DNA of 64,000 bases from Paralvinella palmiformis. Taxonomy: Eukaryota; Annelida; Polychaeta; Terebellida; Alvinellidae. Numbering within the stretch: position 1 is the first letter of the stretch; each line of letters begins with the position of its first letter. The notes beneath the pieces were generated by a model. The model had not been told where the DNA came from and searched no databases. It saw nothing but the letters and a program-made list of their open reading frames with translations. The position numbers and the translations under genes are program-made. The stretch lies in the NCBI GenBank assembly GCA_025642065.1, contig JAODUP010000103.1, forward strand, positions 62,001-126,000, read 5' to 3'. This document shows positions 34,706 to 48,213 of this stretch, in pieces.

Positions 34706-36645
34706 AATATTATCTTTTCTCCAAACTTCGTCGACTTTTAGTGGGTTTATTTTTACTTCCGATTGATTTGGGTTCGATACAGACTCGAGACGAGAACTGA
34801 AACAATATTATGTGCTCCAGATCTCATCATGATAACCTGTAAAACCTGTATATGAGAAAATATTTAATTGTTGGAAATAAATTATTTATTTATTCTACTC
34901 GTGAAATTGTCAAATCAGGATCGTTGCATATTTACTTTTAACAAACTATTTATTTTAATTGTACCATTATTGTAACAAACAGTCTGAAAAATGTTAATAC
35001 CTTATTTTCAATTGAATAGTTATTTTTTATTAAACTGTTTGTTTTAGTTGTGTATTTAATTACTATTATTCTACCCTTTTCATCTGTCCCATTATTACCT
35101 GTACCATTTTTACGGTGTTAGTTTACCTGTGCCATTTTTACCTGTGTGATTATTACTTAAATTCAGTAGTAATATGTATCTCTTTAATATTGATGATAGT
35201 ACAGCAGCAGCAGCAGCTGGAGAACTATTTGATGAGAAATCCATTTTCACACTTGACTGTTAGCCTTTATCTACAATTATGATTAACGTCTCCTCAATGA
35301 ACCCATGGAATCGTTATCCTCAATTTTGAGGATATAAAGGGCAAATGGGCAGGTATTTTAAATGACAGTAGAGTTCGAAGTGATCATTACGGCTGTCTAT
35401 CGATTTAGTTCTGCCTTCTGAAGATATTTGAGATCCTTGTGTCATGGCGAAGGAATAGTACTTCCGAAGATTTGTCGAGATCTGGAGCTCATGGACTTAA
35501 TATTGTTTAACAAACATGCTGTACGTTTACATTTTTGTTATACGTACAACGCGCTAAATGATGGAGCTTTGAGAGGGGGGGGACAAAACGCCTCTCCTGA
35601 TCTTAAGAGATATGACATTTTCGAAAGAGGTATCAGGTGATTAAAGAGAGATAGTTTATGACTGTAGTGGTGTTGTGTTCTTGATAATAAGACTCATCAT
35701 GAGCCATCAGGCTACTAGTGCGATAGTAACAGAACTTGAGATGAAATTTCGGTATTTTTTCACCGGTTGGTACTTCGATGTTAAAAGGTTAACCACATTG
35801 GAAAATATGAGGATAAATATTCATCTAGGAAGACAATGCGAGTGAAAAAAGCGAAGGGAAAATTGAATAGTAAAAGAACACAACTGAGAACACGTTTTGA
35901 ACTTAGACCATTGTGCAAACAAATGGATATGTCAAGAGATAAATTGAAATATCTCACATTTTAAATCATAACACAAGTAATGTTGATGTGTTTATTTCAG
36001 CTATAGATGTTTATATGAAAGTATAGAAATCGTATCTTTCTACGATATATAGTTAATCGAATTATGAACTAGTACCATCTTCGGCCAGTGAAGCTATTCA
36101 CAATCTTAGACTATCGTTTACCAACGGCAGAGAAACAGAGCGTCCAACTGGCTTTGGGACCGGTTTTTCAGTGACGTCTTTGGGATTCCCTTTTATGGCT
36201 GAATTCTGTTGCCACTTCCTGTCAATAAATCGGCATTATTGCCTTCTGGTTTGTTGGCTTTTAGAACATGACTACGATTGTTAGAACAAAAACAAAAGTT
36301 GAAACTAAAAAAGCCATCATTTTCATTTAATTTGATTGGCTTCGTTGAACGCAGATGTCGTAAATAATAAAACAACGCATTTTGAAGAAACGGTCGTCTG
36401 CATTTAATTAAAATGGATTACTGTAATCGACTTTTGGACGAGTACATGATTTAGATCTAAAAATAACTTTAATTGTTATTGAGCTTATAAAAATAACGCA
36501 TAAAGATGGTGGAACGCTATTCAAGCATTGGAATGTTGCTATTTAGTATCTTACGACAGAAATTACGCGGAATTTATTTAAGCCTTCCAATCGAATGACA
36601 TCGCGCGATTGTCTTCGCTGAATGAACGATCAATCATTTGGTAAT
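34706..36645. other. Intergenic, no gene seen
   Basis: AT-rich with scattered short frames that show neither family similarity nor splice signals. Confidence 0.4.
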
Positions 36646-36700
36646 CAGACGGTAGTGATTCGTGGTCCAACGCACTACCAACTAGACCACGGGGGTGCCC
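36646..36700 (-). mobile_element. tRNA-derived SINE copy 6, head fragment
   Basis: Only the tRNA-like head is left (GTGGTCCAACGCACTACC, TAGACCACGGGGGTGCCC), in minus orientation. Confidence 0.7.
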
Positions 36701-36749
36701 TCACAATTACTTCGAAAAAACAATATTACACTTTTAGGTGGGCAATATT

Positions 36750-37075
36750 TTGAAAGGGGTTTGTTGTTAATCTATTTGGAGTGCGAGTTTTCGATATACG
36801 AAATAAAAGAACAGATCTCTGGAACAGCGTAATTCCAAAGGCTGTTACACATTTTATTTCGCAGATGTCTGGAACAGCGTAATTCCAAAGGCTGTTACAC
36901 ATTTTATTTCGCAGATGTCTGGAACAGCGTAATTCCAAAGGCTGTTACACATTTTATTTCGCAGATGTCTGGAACAGCGTAATTCCAAAGGCTGTTACAC
37001 ATTTTATTTCGCAGATGTCTGGAACAGCGTAATTCCAAAGGCTGTTACACATTTTACTTCATATCGTTGCATTCG
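36750..37075 (+). pseudogene. LINE C-terminal relic with a 50-bp tandem repeat, 5 copies
   Basis: The lead-in reads NLFGVRVFDIRNKRTDLWNS, the R..F..R....WN signature near the end of many non-LTR RT proteins. The segment coding WNSVIPKAVTHFISQM is then repeated every 50 bases, with GCTGTTACAC at 36841, 36891, 36941, 36991 and 37041. A unit of 50 is not a multiple of three, so the frame rotates and the protein is lost. The copies are almost identical. Confidence 0.7.
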
Positions 37076-37801
37076 GATAGCACTTTGGCTATTTACCCTA
37101 CTCCTTGTGGAGAAATGTGGCCGTAAAACAACAACAACATTTTAACCCGATTTCCAACAAAATTAAATATAATCTCAGAGTGCTTCCGGTGCACTCCCGT
37201 GATCCAGATGATTCTCGGTTTTAGGATCAACTCCGAGAATTACATGTGTCTTTGGAATTATCCCTCTACCGAGAGAAGGCTTCGATGTGGTCATATCATT
37301 TTCTTACGGAGTAATCACTTGGCCGTAATGTTCCAGGAGAAACCAGTTTCGGATCTAAACAAAACAACAGCTGAAAATCACCGAACTCGTTTTGAAAGAT
37401 TTCAAGTATTTATGAATACAAAACAAAAACAAAACTATGAGGATCACCACATCGCATCGAAGAGCATTTAATCAGTTTATCGGATATAACGTCATCCTGT
37501 ATGAGAAGCGCAGTTTGATTTGTTGACGATTTTCTGATACTATCACGTGTCTAATGCGGCTGTATGTAGAGCAGCTGAGTAATCTGGCCACTTACTGAGA
37601 CCTAATCGGATTGAAGAGGATATGTTTGTATGCTGACAGCAGTAGACAGGTGTTACCGTATATTTAATCGGATTCTGAAGGTGTATCTGATCTCGGCGGA
37701 TAACAATAAAAACAATGCGCAGCGCCCTCACACGACCAGTAAGTTTATGGTGCATCCCACGTGACACGCGAGTTTTTATTTCCAGTTTGCTGTCTTCGAA
37801 G
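37076..37801. other. Intergenic, no gene seen
   Basis: No supported coding signal. Confidence 0.4.
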
Positions 37802-37928
37802 CCATATTTTTGACAGAATTTGACAGTTTTGTTTTTATCCGAGTCGAGGGTTTGTTTGGTCTAAAACAGACCAAACAAACCCTCGACTCGGATAAAAACA
37901 AAACTGTCAAATTCTGTCAAAAATATGG
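37802..37928. repeat. Perfect inverted repeat, 61-bp arms, 5-base loop
   Basis: The left arm 37802-37862 starts CCATATTTTTGACAGAATTT. The right arm 37868-37928 is its exact reverse complement, with AAAAC between. No mismatch was found along the arms. A transcript would fold into a 127-nt perfect hairpin. There are no TA or other evident target duplications at the edges, so a MITE is not the obvious explanation. Confidence 0.93.
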
Positions 37929-38470
37929 TTCGTTCTTTTTTTGTACTCTGAACGTCTCTTTGAGTGGTTTATTGATTTATTTTCTAGATAACTGGCACAG
38001 ACTAAGAAATCACCAGAAAACAAACACCATTGTGACGTGATATACTGTTTTCCGCTCAATGGTTATCTGTCTTGTGTATTTTTCCCCGATGAGCAGTTTA
38101 CTATTTCATCTGTAAGGAAGAACGATAAGCAGCATCAGTAACTATACAGTATTCTCCTGTGTATAAGACGGCCTGAATATTGATGAATACGATTAAAAAG
38201 TGTACGATAAACGTGAATGAATGAGTTGACATGTTCTTATATTATTGTCTGATTTTATATTATCTGAAGATTTTCTCGAAATTATCTCTATTATCCGAAA
38301 CTGCACCACACTCGTTTAAATGTTTCGAGCGAATGTTCGTTTTCTTGATTTTATCATAATTTTTCGTGATATTTATTTCAATTATACAAGGAAACGCGAG
38401 TGGATATTTTAGCATTATATACACGGAACAATACTGTCCACGTATTATCTTATCATTCTGATAGGATGAA

Positions 38471-38540
38471 GAAGATGATGTTTGATGTTTACTGGCGACG
38501 TTTTGTGCACATGGTGTAAGGTAAACGAGCCGAGACCTCC
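38471..38540 (-). mobile_element. tRNA-derived SINE copy 7, tail fragment
   Basis: Contains the GATGATGTTTGATGTTTACTG tail side, TTTTGTGCACATGG and GAGCCGAGACCTCCA. The head is missing. Confidence 0.65.
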
Positions 38541-38575
38541 ATTTATTTGAGCGAGTTAATTCATCTTTCAGCGAT

Positions 38576-38870
38576 AATGGCTCTGAGAGGTACTCGAGTA
38601 GTTTCGACGATACTTGTCTTTGAGACAGCCTGTAGATATTGTATTGGATCTGAAATGCGACAGATGTATGCTAAATCACAGTCATTGTCAGTGGTGTCCG
38701 ATCTGCACATAATTAGACACGAGAACGTCTACTTGTTACATCACCTTTTCTTTGGGTCAGGTGATATTCGTAAGGCTGTAGATGACGAATTTCTCCAATT
38801 GATTCAGGCGTTTTATAATGTTCCAGTACGGAGATCCACGTATTCCTGGAACAGGCTATTACAGGTATGT
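38576..38870 (+). other. Unassigned open frame with splice-like borders
   Basis: After an acceptor-like CTTTCAG at about 38571, an ATG opens MALRGTRVVSTILVFETACR. The frame runs to a donor-like TTACAG|GTATGT near 38862, followed by (GT)n. It also contains SDLHIIRHENVYLLHHLFFG. Not recognised. It could be an exon of an unknown gene or a chance open frame. Confidence 0.2.
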
Positions 38871-39301
38871 CATAGTGTGTGTGTGTGTGTGTGTGTGTGT
38901 GGACAAGTAGTAACCTAATACGTTCGACATGGATTACAGTAAAGGTGAACAGAATAAAAACTTCACACCTGACTAACAGATCCAGTAAAACGCAATAATC
39001 GCAGGTGTAATATGTAATAGAGCGACCTTTAACACGACTTCATATAGTTTTATGAAATGTGAAGAAATTATTAACGGAAAAGGAACCATTTCCTAATCAT
39101 TACCCGGCACAGCGGAAAGCCTTAGAACTTCGAAGACGTAAAGGCCTTAATGTATAACAGATCTTGTGCCACATAAAAGGCGTGTCATATATGTCACTGC
39201 GCCTAGCTAAAGGTAACGCTTCTTCGAATATACAGGTAACAACGTCGTGCGGATATTTCAGGTAGCACACTATGTCCAAATAAATGTAACAATCTGACGC
39301 C

Positions 39302-40701
<1,400 letters not shown>

Positions 40702-41791
40702 ATATATACACAGAAATTAGATTAAACGGGTCGTTAATGGTGACATAAATAAAAATATTGATCGGAAACATATTTTCGTATCGGTATGTATTGCTAATTT
40801 AACTGTTGATGGTAATTAGTAGAATGTTTATGGAATGCAATTATTGTTTGTTAAATCCCATTTTTTACTTGTGATTGAATCGTAATCCATACAGATAGTC
40901 ATATACATGGCTATCCGTGGGGTAAGTAAAATTAGCTAGGATATTTTATATTTTATTGAGAATATTGAGCTACTGTATGTGTGCTGTTCATAGAGGTACA
41001 ACTCCCCATCCAGAATAAGGCATCAATGTGTGTTTGTGTGGGTATGTGTGTGTGTGTGTGTGTGTGTATACAGGTCTATAATAATAAACCTAACCTGCCC
41101 TGGTTATAATATCCTATCGTTTTAACATGATAGTTATATAATAAATGCCATTTAATTTGAGAACCATTGGGAAACAAAACAAGGACTGAATAACATAAAT
41201 AGCTTAAAACATTCGATAATATAATATTTCATACGTATATTACAAGAAATATAATAAATGCCTTGTAAAATTATTACGTAGACATCGTTGCGCCAGAAGT
41301 ATACTTGCTGTGATATAATATTGGTATGCCTCAATATACAATGTCTCAGATGCCGATATAATTCCCAGTTAGTATTTTATGTTTAGGAACATAATATGTA
41401 AACAGTTTATTGAGACGTCGTTCGTCTTCTAAACGAAACGGCGCTTGTGACGCAACTAACGCGATGCACTCGATTACTGCGTTTATAGAAAGGCTTTAAT
41501 TTTGTATGAGGCACATACGTGTATTAGCTCATTCCCGGTCCAATATGTTTTCTATGCCGAGTCCCGTCTCTTCCCAAAAGGAATTGTGACCAATTGAATG
41601 TCACGGTACGGTGTGTTTTACAGCGAAATATAGATGAAGATAAATGATGGGTTTAATTCAAAGTGGATATCGTCATGACAACGAGCCGAACATACTAACG
41701 AACATGTCCGTTGAAATTTAAATGAGAAAGATAATATGTGTGTGTGTGTGTGTGTGTGTGTGAACATGCTAATATCCAAAACAGATTTTGT

Positions 41792-41841
<50 letters not shown>

Positions 41842-42236
41842 TATATATATATAGAGAGAGAGAAGGGGGGGTAGCAGTTGTTACGATATAATTAGATCTT
41901 ACTATATTACTTATTGTTCTTATTAGTGTTTTATCGGGTGATAATAATCACTTAATTAAACAACACCAACAGTATTTACATCACAAATAGCATAGACTGT
42001 ATATCAAAATATTAATTTTGTACACAACTGTTATTAGAAAAGGTAGCCGGCTGATGAATGTCCCTGAAGGAAGAATCATTACAGTAATGAACTATTGCAT
42101 GTTTCATCTTCCTCGGCCGTTTCTTACCACATATTCTCAAAATGATGTCCTGTCGCTCTTTCCGGGTGTCTGTCTGAGTGCTGCCAATCGTTTTGTCAGC
42201 TCGTCTCCGTGGCACCGAACGGAAACGCCGAAGGTC
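40702..42236. other. Downstream flank of the GPCR gene, microsatellites only
   Basis: Contains (GT)n at about 41044-41070 and 41738-41761, and (TA)n/(GA)n at about 41796-41872. No gene is seen. Confidence 0.4.
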
Positions 42237-43448
42237 CTATACTTCCAGAATGTCCTGCCTTTCCCGCGTCGATCCGCAGTGACTGCATCCTGCTACCGAC
42301 TGGCTCACTCGTGCGGGAAGGCCGTCGAATCCGACCCTAAACAAGGGATAGGCGCCAAATAGAACGAACAAATTAAGGGCACACTTGGTCCACCGGACAA
42401 ATCCGAGGATTTGTTCGATCAGGAATCCCTCGAGCGTGGCTCCGTGGGGAGCCGGGAGCGTGAAGTGCTTGACGAGTCCCACGCAGCGATAGATGTCAAC
42501 GGGCAGGCAGAAGGTTAAATGAAGGGCGAGGAAGCACAACGTGAAGACGACACTTCCGGTCGGTGGTTGGTGCCGAACCGTGTCAGCGCGTTTCCGGTTG
42601 ACGTTTTCCGGTTTCAGGTGGTCCTCCTCGGTCGGCCCGTCCGTTCGTTGGCCGGCCCTGGTGACGGCCGGCCCACGACAGCAGCGCCCCCTGCCGATTA
42701 GCACCATCAGTACCGATATGGTGGCGCTGGGGATGGCGGCGTTGATGACGACGTCGCCGTAATCCAGATGCTCGTGTACGACGCTGAACATCTGGAGTTG
42801 CGTGCAGACGAGCTGCGGACCGACGACCACCGTACCGTAGAGCATGCTGATGTTCAGGTACACGACGATGGCCACGATCCCGATTCCGGCCAACAAACAT
42901 TGGGCCACCCACTCTCTACACAGAGTCCGACTCCAGGATGGTACGTAATGGCAGACGTAGCAGTCGACGGCCAACATCACCGTGTACCAAGTCCGAAGGA
43001 ATCCTGCTATGTGCGATGTAAAAGTCGCGAACTGGCACCAGCCACCGATGTTGTACAGGCCGGTCTCCCAGCCATTGTCCTCGATCCATTGGTGGAGCCG
43101 GGTCAACGAGTGGATCACCTCCACGGCTAGGATCCCGATCAGGTACTGGGTGCTGGGAAGGCGTCTCAGCCGCGGATCGGTCAGCACCGCGTTGCCGAAG
43201 GCGTTGCCGAGCAGGGTCAGGCAGTACACGGACGGTATGTAATAGAGATGTAGCCGCCTGACGCTAAGCTGCAGCTGCATCTGGCCGTAATCCGGAGTTA
43301 CGATGGACTGGCGGACGTAGTGGGCGGATCCGGAAGGGTCCAGCGTTAGATTGCCGTCGCCCGATGCGGTGTCCATGTTGACCAACCCATCGCGCTCGTA
43401 AGCGGTAATATTTTCGGCGTATAACGAGCCGACTCCAATTCTGGACAT
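42237..43448 (-). CDS. Intronless class A (rhodopsin-like) GPCR, divergent, probable neuropeptide-type orphan receptor
   Basis: Single-exon frame of 403 residues from an ATG at 43448 to a TAG at 42237. The N-terminus carries two N-glycosylation sites (N13-I-T, N33-L-T). Seven hydrophobic segments lie at about 69-89 (with GN), 101-119, 137-167, 181-199, 230-252, 298-321 and 347-370. Cys138 at the top of TM3 and Cys215 in loop 2 can form the usual disulfide. The third inner loop is basic and hydrophilic. Signature motifs are altered: DRY is DCY (162-164), the TM6 CWxP site reads FCLP (313-316), and TM7 has ALNLFVLFGAYPLFR in place of NPxxY. The coding region is much more GC-rich than its surroundings. 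No frame damage is seen, so it is likely functional. The ligand is unknown. Confidence 0.85.
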   Translation of the reverse strand: MSRIGVGSLYAENITAYERDGLVNMDTASGDGNLTLDPSGSAHYVRQSIVTPDYGQMQLQLSVRRLHLYYIPSVYCLTLLGNAFGNAVLTDPRLRRLPSTQYLIGILAVEVIHSLTRLHQWIEDNGWETGLYNIGGWCQFATFTSHIAGFLRTWYTVMLAVDCYVCHYVPSWSRTLCREWVAQCLLAGIGIVAIVVYLNISMLYGTVVVGPQLVCTQLQMFSVVHEHLDYGDVVINAAIPSATISVLMVLIGRGRCCRGPAVTRAGQRTDGPTEEDHLKPENVNRKRADTVRHQPPTGSVVFTLCFLALHLTFCLPVDIYRCVGLVKHFTLPAPHGATLEGFLIEQILGFVRWTKCALNLFVLFGAYPLFRVGFDGLPARVSQSVAGCSHCGSTRERQDILEV

Positions 43449-43562
43449 AACTTTGAATCGTCCGGATCAGCAATGTTTTGGCGGGGCTGTTAAAAACAAA
43501 GCCCTGACCTGTCAAGTACAAAACAAAATAGCATTAACTGACATCTCTCACTTCTCCTCTCC

Positions 43563-43570
43563 CTCTCTCC

Positions 43571-43638
<68 letters not shown>

Positions 43639-43660
43639 CACACACACACGCACACACACG

Positions 43661-43724
<64 letters not shown>
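43563..43724. repeat. Compound (CT)n(AT)n(AC)n(AT)n microsatellite
   Basis: CT, TA, CA and TA tracts in succession, ending at palindromic MITE copy B. Confidence 0.95.
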
Positions 43725-43727
<3 letters not shown>

Positions 43728-43855
43728 ACAGTTAATCTGTATAATCAGATAATATGTTTATTACCTGAAATATTCGGATAATACATGTATTGCTAACTGA
43801 GATTTAATACACATTACGTGAAAATTTCAACCTGATAATACAGATTAACTGTTAC
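43725..43855. mobile_element. Palindromic MITE copy B
   Basis: Starts GTTACAGTTAATCTGTATAA, contains GCTAACTGAGATTTAATACA in the centre and ends CAGATTAACTGTTAC. It directly follows an (AT)n tract. Confidence 0.82.
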
Positions 43856-44101
43856 ATTAAAAAAGTATAAATCACCGAGAAGTAATTTAGTATTTTAATG
43901 AGGTGTTATATACAGATAATTTAACGTGCGTCCAGCTCAATTATCGAACCAGACATATAAACCAATTTCTTTACCCGACACCAGATGAGTTCCAATTAGT
44001 GTTTGCCTTTTGTTATGTTATGTTATTCAAGCAGGAAATGACGACCGCTGATCTGCGGAATATATATGATATGATGTGTTCTGCGTCATTACTGTTATAA
44101 T

Positions 44102-44105
<4 letters not shown>

Positions 44106-44189
<84 letters not shown>
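44106..44189. repeat. (TG)42 microsatellite
   Basis: Pure TG for about 84 bases. Confidence 0.95.
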
Positions 44190-44191
<2 letters not shown>

Positions 44192-44289
44192 TGATATCTA
44201 ATGGAACTACCTGTGATAAATGTTGCATCTATTCATATTCCCGGACAATTCCTATTCCAACTGTTTGACTATGTTTGCCCATCCCTATG

Positions 44290-44362
<73 letters not shown>
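44290..44362. repeat. Compound (CT)n(AT)n microsatellite
   Basis: CT tract running into an AT tract with a single interruption. Confidence 0.95.
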
Positions 44363-44366
<4 letters not shown>

Positions 44367-44685
44367 CAAACGTACGCGCACATTCAAACAAATACATGGA
44401 TGCATATACACATATTCATACACATGTGATTTAATGCTGAATGCGTCGTATTAAGACCACTACAATCCGCCCCCCTCCCGCCGCCTTTGATAATCGATTA
44501 TTTCAATAAGTGGCATAACAATCAGCAGATTATTGACAGAAAAAGATGACTAATAGAGTTATACAAAAACAGTAAAGAGATGATCCTATACTTTTGTGTT
44601 AGATAATTCTTGGAAAATGGCATTCATTCCTAACAAGAACATGAATGGTTGTCTGGGTGAAAGTATGTCATGTATTGGGAATCAC

Positions 44686-44710
44686 ACGCACGCACGCACG
44701 CACGCATGCA

Positions 44711-44768
<58 letters not shown>

Positions 44769-44806
44769 TGACACACAGAGAGAGAGAGAGAGAGAATAAG
44801 AGAGAA

Positions 44807-44891
<85 letters not shown>
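44686..44891. repeat. Compound CACG/TA/GA/TA/GA microsatellite cluster
   Basis: (GCAC)n, (TA)n, (GA)n, (TA)n and (GA)n tracts follow each other with little other sequence. Confidence 0.95.
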
Positions 44892-44892
<1 letters not shown>

Positions 44893-45093
44893 CTGTTTCG
44901 GACAGTGTCAAGGAGACACGGGGATGGGTATCAAACGAAGGTGACATCTGCTTGTCGTCAGCCGTCTCCTTACGTGTCTGAAAAACGTCGGCTGTCTTCT
45001 CTGACCTTTCCGCCTTCAGTCGACGAAGACGGTAAATCAAGTGTGTAGATTGGCCGCTAAGTCTTTTAACGATGTCTTCGCTGTAGCTAATTC

Positions 45094-45513
45094 CTATCCA
45101 CTCCTACGGAAGTCTAGCATCCAAAGCCAGTGACAATATAACGTCAAGTACCGTAGACTCCGTGTGTAGGGGATCCCATTCGGCCGTCTTGTCCAAATGC
45201 CAGTCGACTGTAATAGAGCCAACCTCAATTCGGACAGACTTTTCCGCAATTCATCCATTCCACAAACATACTTTTTTTGCTCTCCCGCTGTGTAGTTGGT
45301 GGGAGAGGCCGTTTGGAGATTGTCGCAATTTTTATTAAAAAAATATTCCCTCATAAATTCAGCATCGAAATATGATTGATGATCGTGCATTGAACGGAAG
45401 AACGTACGTACATTCGCGGGTCGATAGTTTATTGGTTCGAACCGTAACTGTTTAATTGGTTTGGTTTTTGTCGCTAACGTCTTGGATGTGTTCGTCGTGT
45501 AATAAATAAACAA
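45094..45513 (-). other. Unassigned open frame of 139 codons
   Basis: The minus-strand frame has mixed, protein-like composition (YRPANVRTFFRSMHDHQSYF, GMDELRKSLSELRLALLQST). There are no recognised domains, no clear promoter and no splice context. It is long for chance in AT-rich DNA, but this part is closer to balanced composition. Could be a small lineage-specific gene. Confidence 0.2.
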
Positions 45514-46748
45514 TAGATTTCCGACGAGTTTTATTTCGGCCTCACTACGCCCAGCGTTTACACGAAGATAAGTCGCTGTTTATAAAACCCGTATAACTTT
45601 ATTCCCACGAGCCGGTTCGCCTCCCTGTCTGGTCCCCGGAATGATTCCCGCGTCCCCACGCCCGAGTGTGGCCGGTGGTATTATTCTTTTGCTCTTCGAA
45701 TCAGGCTTAACTCTGGCCACGGAGATGTACGGGCTGTCTATTTACCATCAACAAACATTACCGTATATTAGAACCACGGCTACGGCTAGCCACAGGTGAC
45801 ATTTCCCAACGAGAGTCGGGGTAATTCCGGCTCCACCGAAGATCCGTATTATCCGGCGTATAAGGTGCCAGTCCGAAAAAAAGGCGCGGGCATCCATGGC
45901 GCCACCCCCCTACACCCCCCCCGCATCTCTCATCCCTCACCCTCCTCCGTCACTTGTCATTACCTTATGCCCGTCACCGAAGGCCATCCGTCAGATCTCA
46001 GCGATGAGGATGCCTCAAATTGACTCCGTTCTTGTTGCCCATTCGTTACGGATAATTATGTCCGGATGGGCTATGCGCCGGAGGGTGGCGTTGTTGTACG
46101 CGTATCCAGAACGAGTACTGCCAATAAGCGATGGATGCTTGATGATCCTACTGGACGGAGGACGACCCGGTTTCGCATTCGATTCACGGATAGCCTCACA
46201 ACAGGATGTCTCGATGATTGAGCTAATAAATTGACTTTTCAACTTTCCTGCTCCGATGGAAGATAAACAGAAGAAATTGGGTTTGTACTTAATGAGCAAC
46301 ACACGCATACGTGCACACGCGAGTACGCTCACAGTATTACGAGAATGGTAACACCAAAGAGCTTAAATATAGAGAGTCGTTTCTCTTGCCGCGCCATGTT
46401 TATACAGCTATTATAACGCAACCATAACACAATTCAGTACAAACTTCCCACCATATGGCATATATTCATCATATCCGTTTATCATATATTAACTTTAAAA
46501 AATCATAAGTTCATTTAAAGTCTACACCTCAATAATATAGACCATGCAATATAGGCCTGCCCAGCTGAGAACAAAGAATATACATGGAATATTAACAATG
46601 TTTATGTTTGCGTTAACATGTTAGATATAGAGAAATTAGTATTTTCATGTAATAAGCGGCAACAAATATCTTGTGTCACAGGTTCATCTACAGTTACAAT
46701 GAGTCATTTGTTATCAAATGGATAGAATAACCCAAATTGCTTCCAGCT
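45514..46748. other. Intergenic, moderately GC-rich, no gene seen
   Basis: Open frames on both strands overlap without family similarity. No repeat is recognised. Confidence 0.35.
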
Positions 46749-48213
46749 CTAAACAACCACTCCTACAAAAATATGACATTTAGTCCAGATCAGTGAACTT
46801 TTAAAGTTAGACAGAATATACCCAGAGATGTAATAGATACATGCATTGACTACTGTAACAGATAACTCAAAATCATCTATCACATTCAACACCAGTAAAT
46901 CTGTATCCAAGAGATTGGCCTGTTTACATGGTATCTCATAATCATAGAACTTCAAGGACTGAAACAGAACAATACCTTGTACAATAATGACTTTAACCAT
47001 TAAGTGCATACACAATGTGTAAACACATGTTTTCCTCTTTTTTCCAAGTTGATTAAAGAATTTGATTTGATATACATTTGCGTTATGAAGATCGAGAAGT
47101 ATACCAATTAAAGCACATGGGCTGAACATTCAGGTATTAACTCAGATGCTGGTAATCCTTTTTTTTGTATAAAGATATGAAATGGGCTGACAACAGTTCA
47201 TTGGTTTGATGCCTTGTTTCTTATTTAATTAATTTTAATATAACAATTTTCACCATTAATATTTATAAATGCCGGCCCTGTCTCCTGTATAGGTCTCCTA
47301 TCTGTTAATACCCTGCTCTTTGATTTCAGTGGATGTATGCGGTGGATTTGGTACATCAAAAATAGTCGGAATAGCATTCTAGATAAGTTTATCTCTTGTC
47401 TGGTTCATGAATTCCGTTTCAGTGAAGTGTATATCATACACTCTACAATTAGTATTCAAGTAATTTAAATCTTTCCTCATCATATATCTATCTTCCCAAC
47501 AACAATTAATAACCCATCTTTTACTTCTGTCAAGAGAGAAAAAAAATAACAAAGTGAATGTTTCTACCACTAGTTGTAGTATTTAATAAGTAATTTCATA
47601 ACATTTAAATTATAAATAGAAGTCCAATATATATATCAATAAGTACCAATTGCTTATGTTTAAAAATAAATATGGATGCAGGTGATCATGTAAATACTCA
47701 GCTATTTATAATTACTGTAATTAGGGAAAAATTATCTGATTATAGTAATGTAATTTTAAAAGTCCAATTATATTATTAACAAAGTATAATATACCTCCCG
47801 CCCATAACATGTTCAATGGCTCCAGTACATATAACTGTAAGCTTATGTATATCTTACATACCCATTTTATGATTAATAGGTTGATATATTGTTCAATAAA
47901 ATTTAATAAGATTTTGTCTGAAACAAATATATATCTTGATAGGTCCTGCTTGGGCCTACTGCTTGGGTCATGTCAAGTGTCTACTTCAAATTATTATGCT
48001 TATTTTTTAAATATCATATCAAATTTTTACACTAGCTTTCATTTCCTTTCGGGGATGTCTTTATTTGTGCATACCTTTCCTGTTACTGCAGCCGAAAGCG
48101 GCGCAGAATGAACCAGTGCCATTAGGCTCCATGTTAACGAAGGGAGCTATCCGTGACAATCTACCTCCGGTCGCTAGGGCTCTGGCGCTCCATGAATTCA
48201 AAATGGCGTCCAT
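46749..48213 (-). pseudogene. THAP-domain / P-like transposase relic with in-frame stop
   Basis: Exon 1 (48075-48213) has two in-frame ATGs and encodes SFCAAFGCSNRK, the N-terminal CxxxxC of a THAP finger, ending at AAAG|GTATGC. Candidate exon 2 (47795-47834) and exon 3 (from 47526) join in phase to give RSKRWVINCCWEDRYMMRKD and RVYDIHFTETEFMN. This is the W...RED...RVCxxHF part of THAP, but with Tyr for the zinc-binding Cys. A TAG at 47379-47381 replaces the expected Trp codon, and NAIPTIFDVPNPP continues in frame after it. The FxxFP segment of the finger is missing. A later frame at 46749-47129 holds VNACIYYISGYILSNF, resembling the C-terminal part of P-element/THAP9 transposases. Overall it is a decayed gene, and the stop argues against function. 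Confidence 0.55.

Noticed and set aside
42018..43242. Several open frames antisense to or shifted within the GPCR
   Set aside because: GC-rich coding DNA commonly keeps other frames open. Only the 403-residue frame has helices and family features.
43453..45040. Frames with Tyr-Ile, Cys-Val, His-Thr and Leu-Ser repeats
   Set aside because: Simple translations of TA, GT, CA and CT microsatellites.
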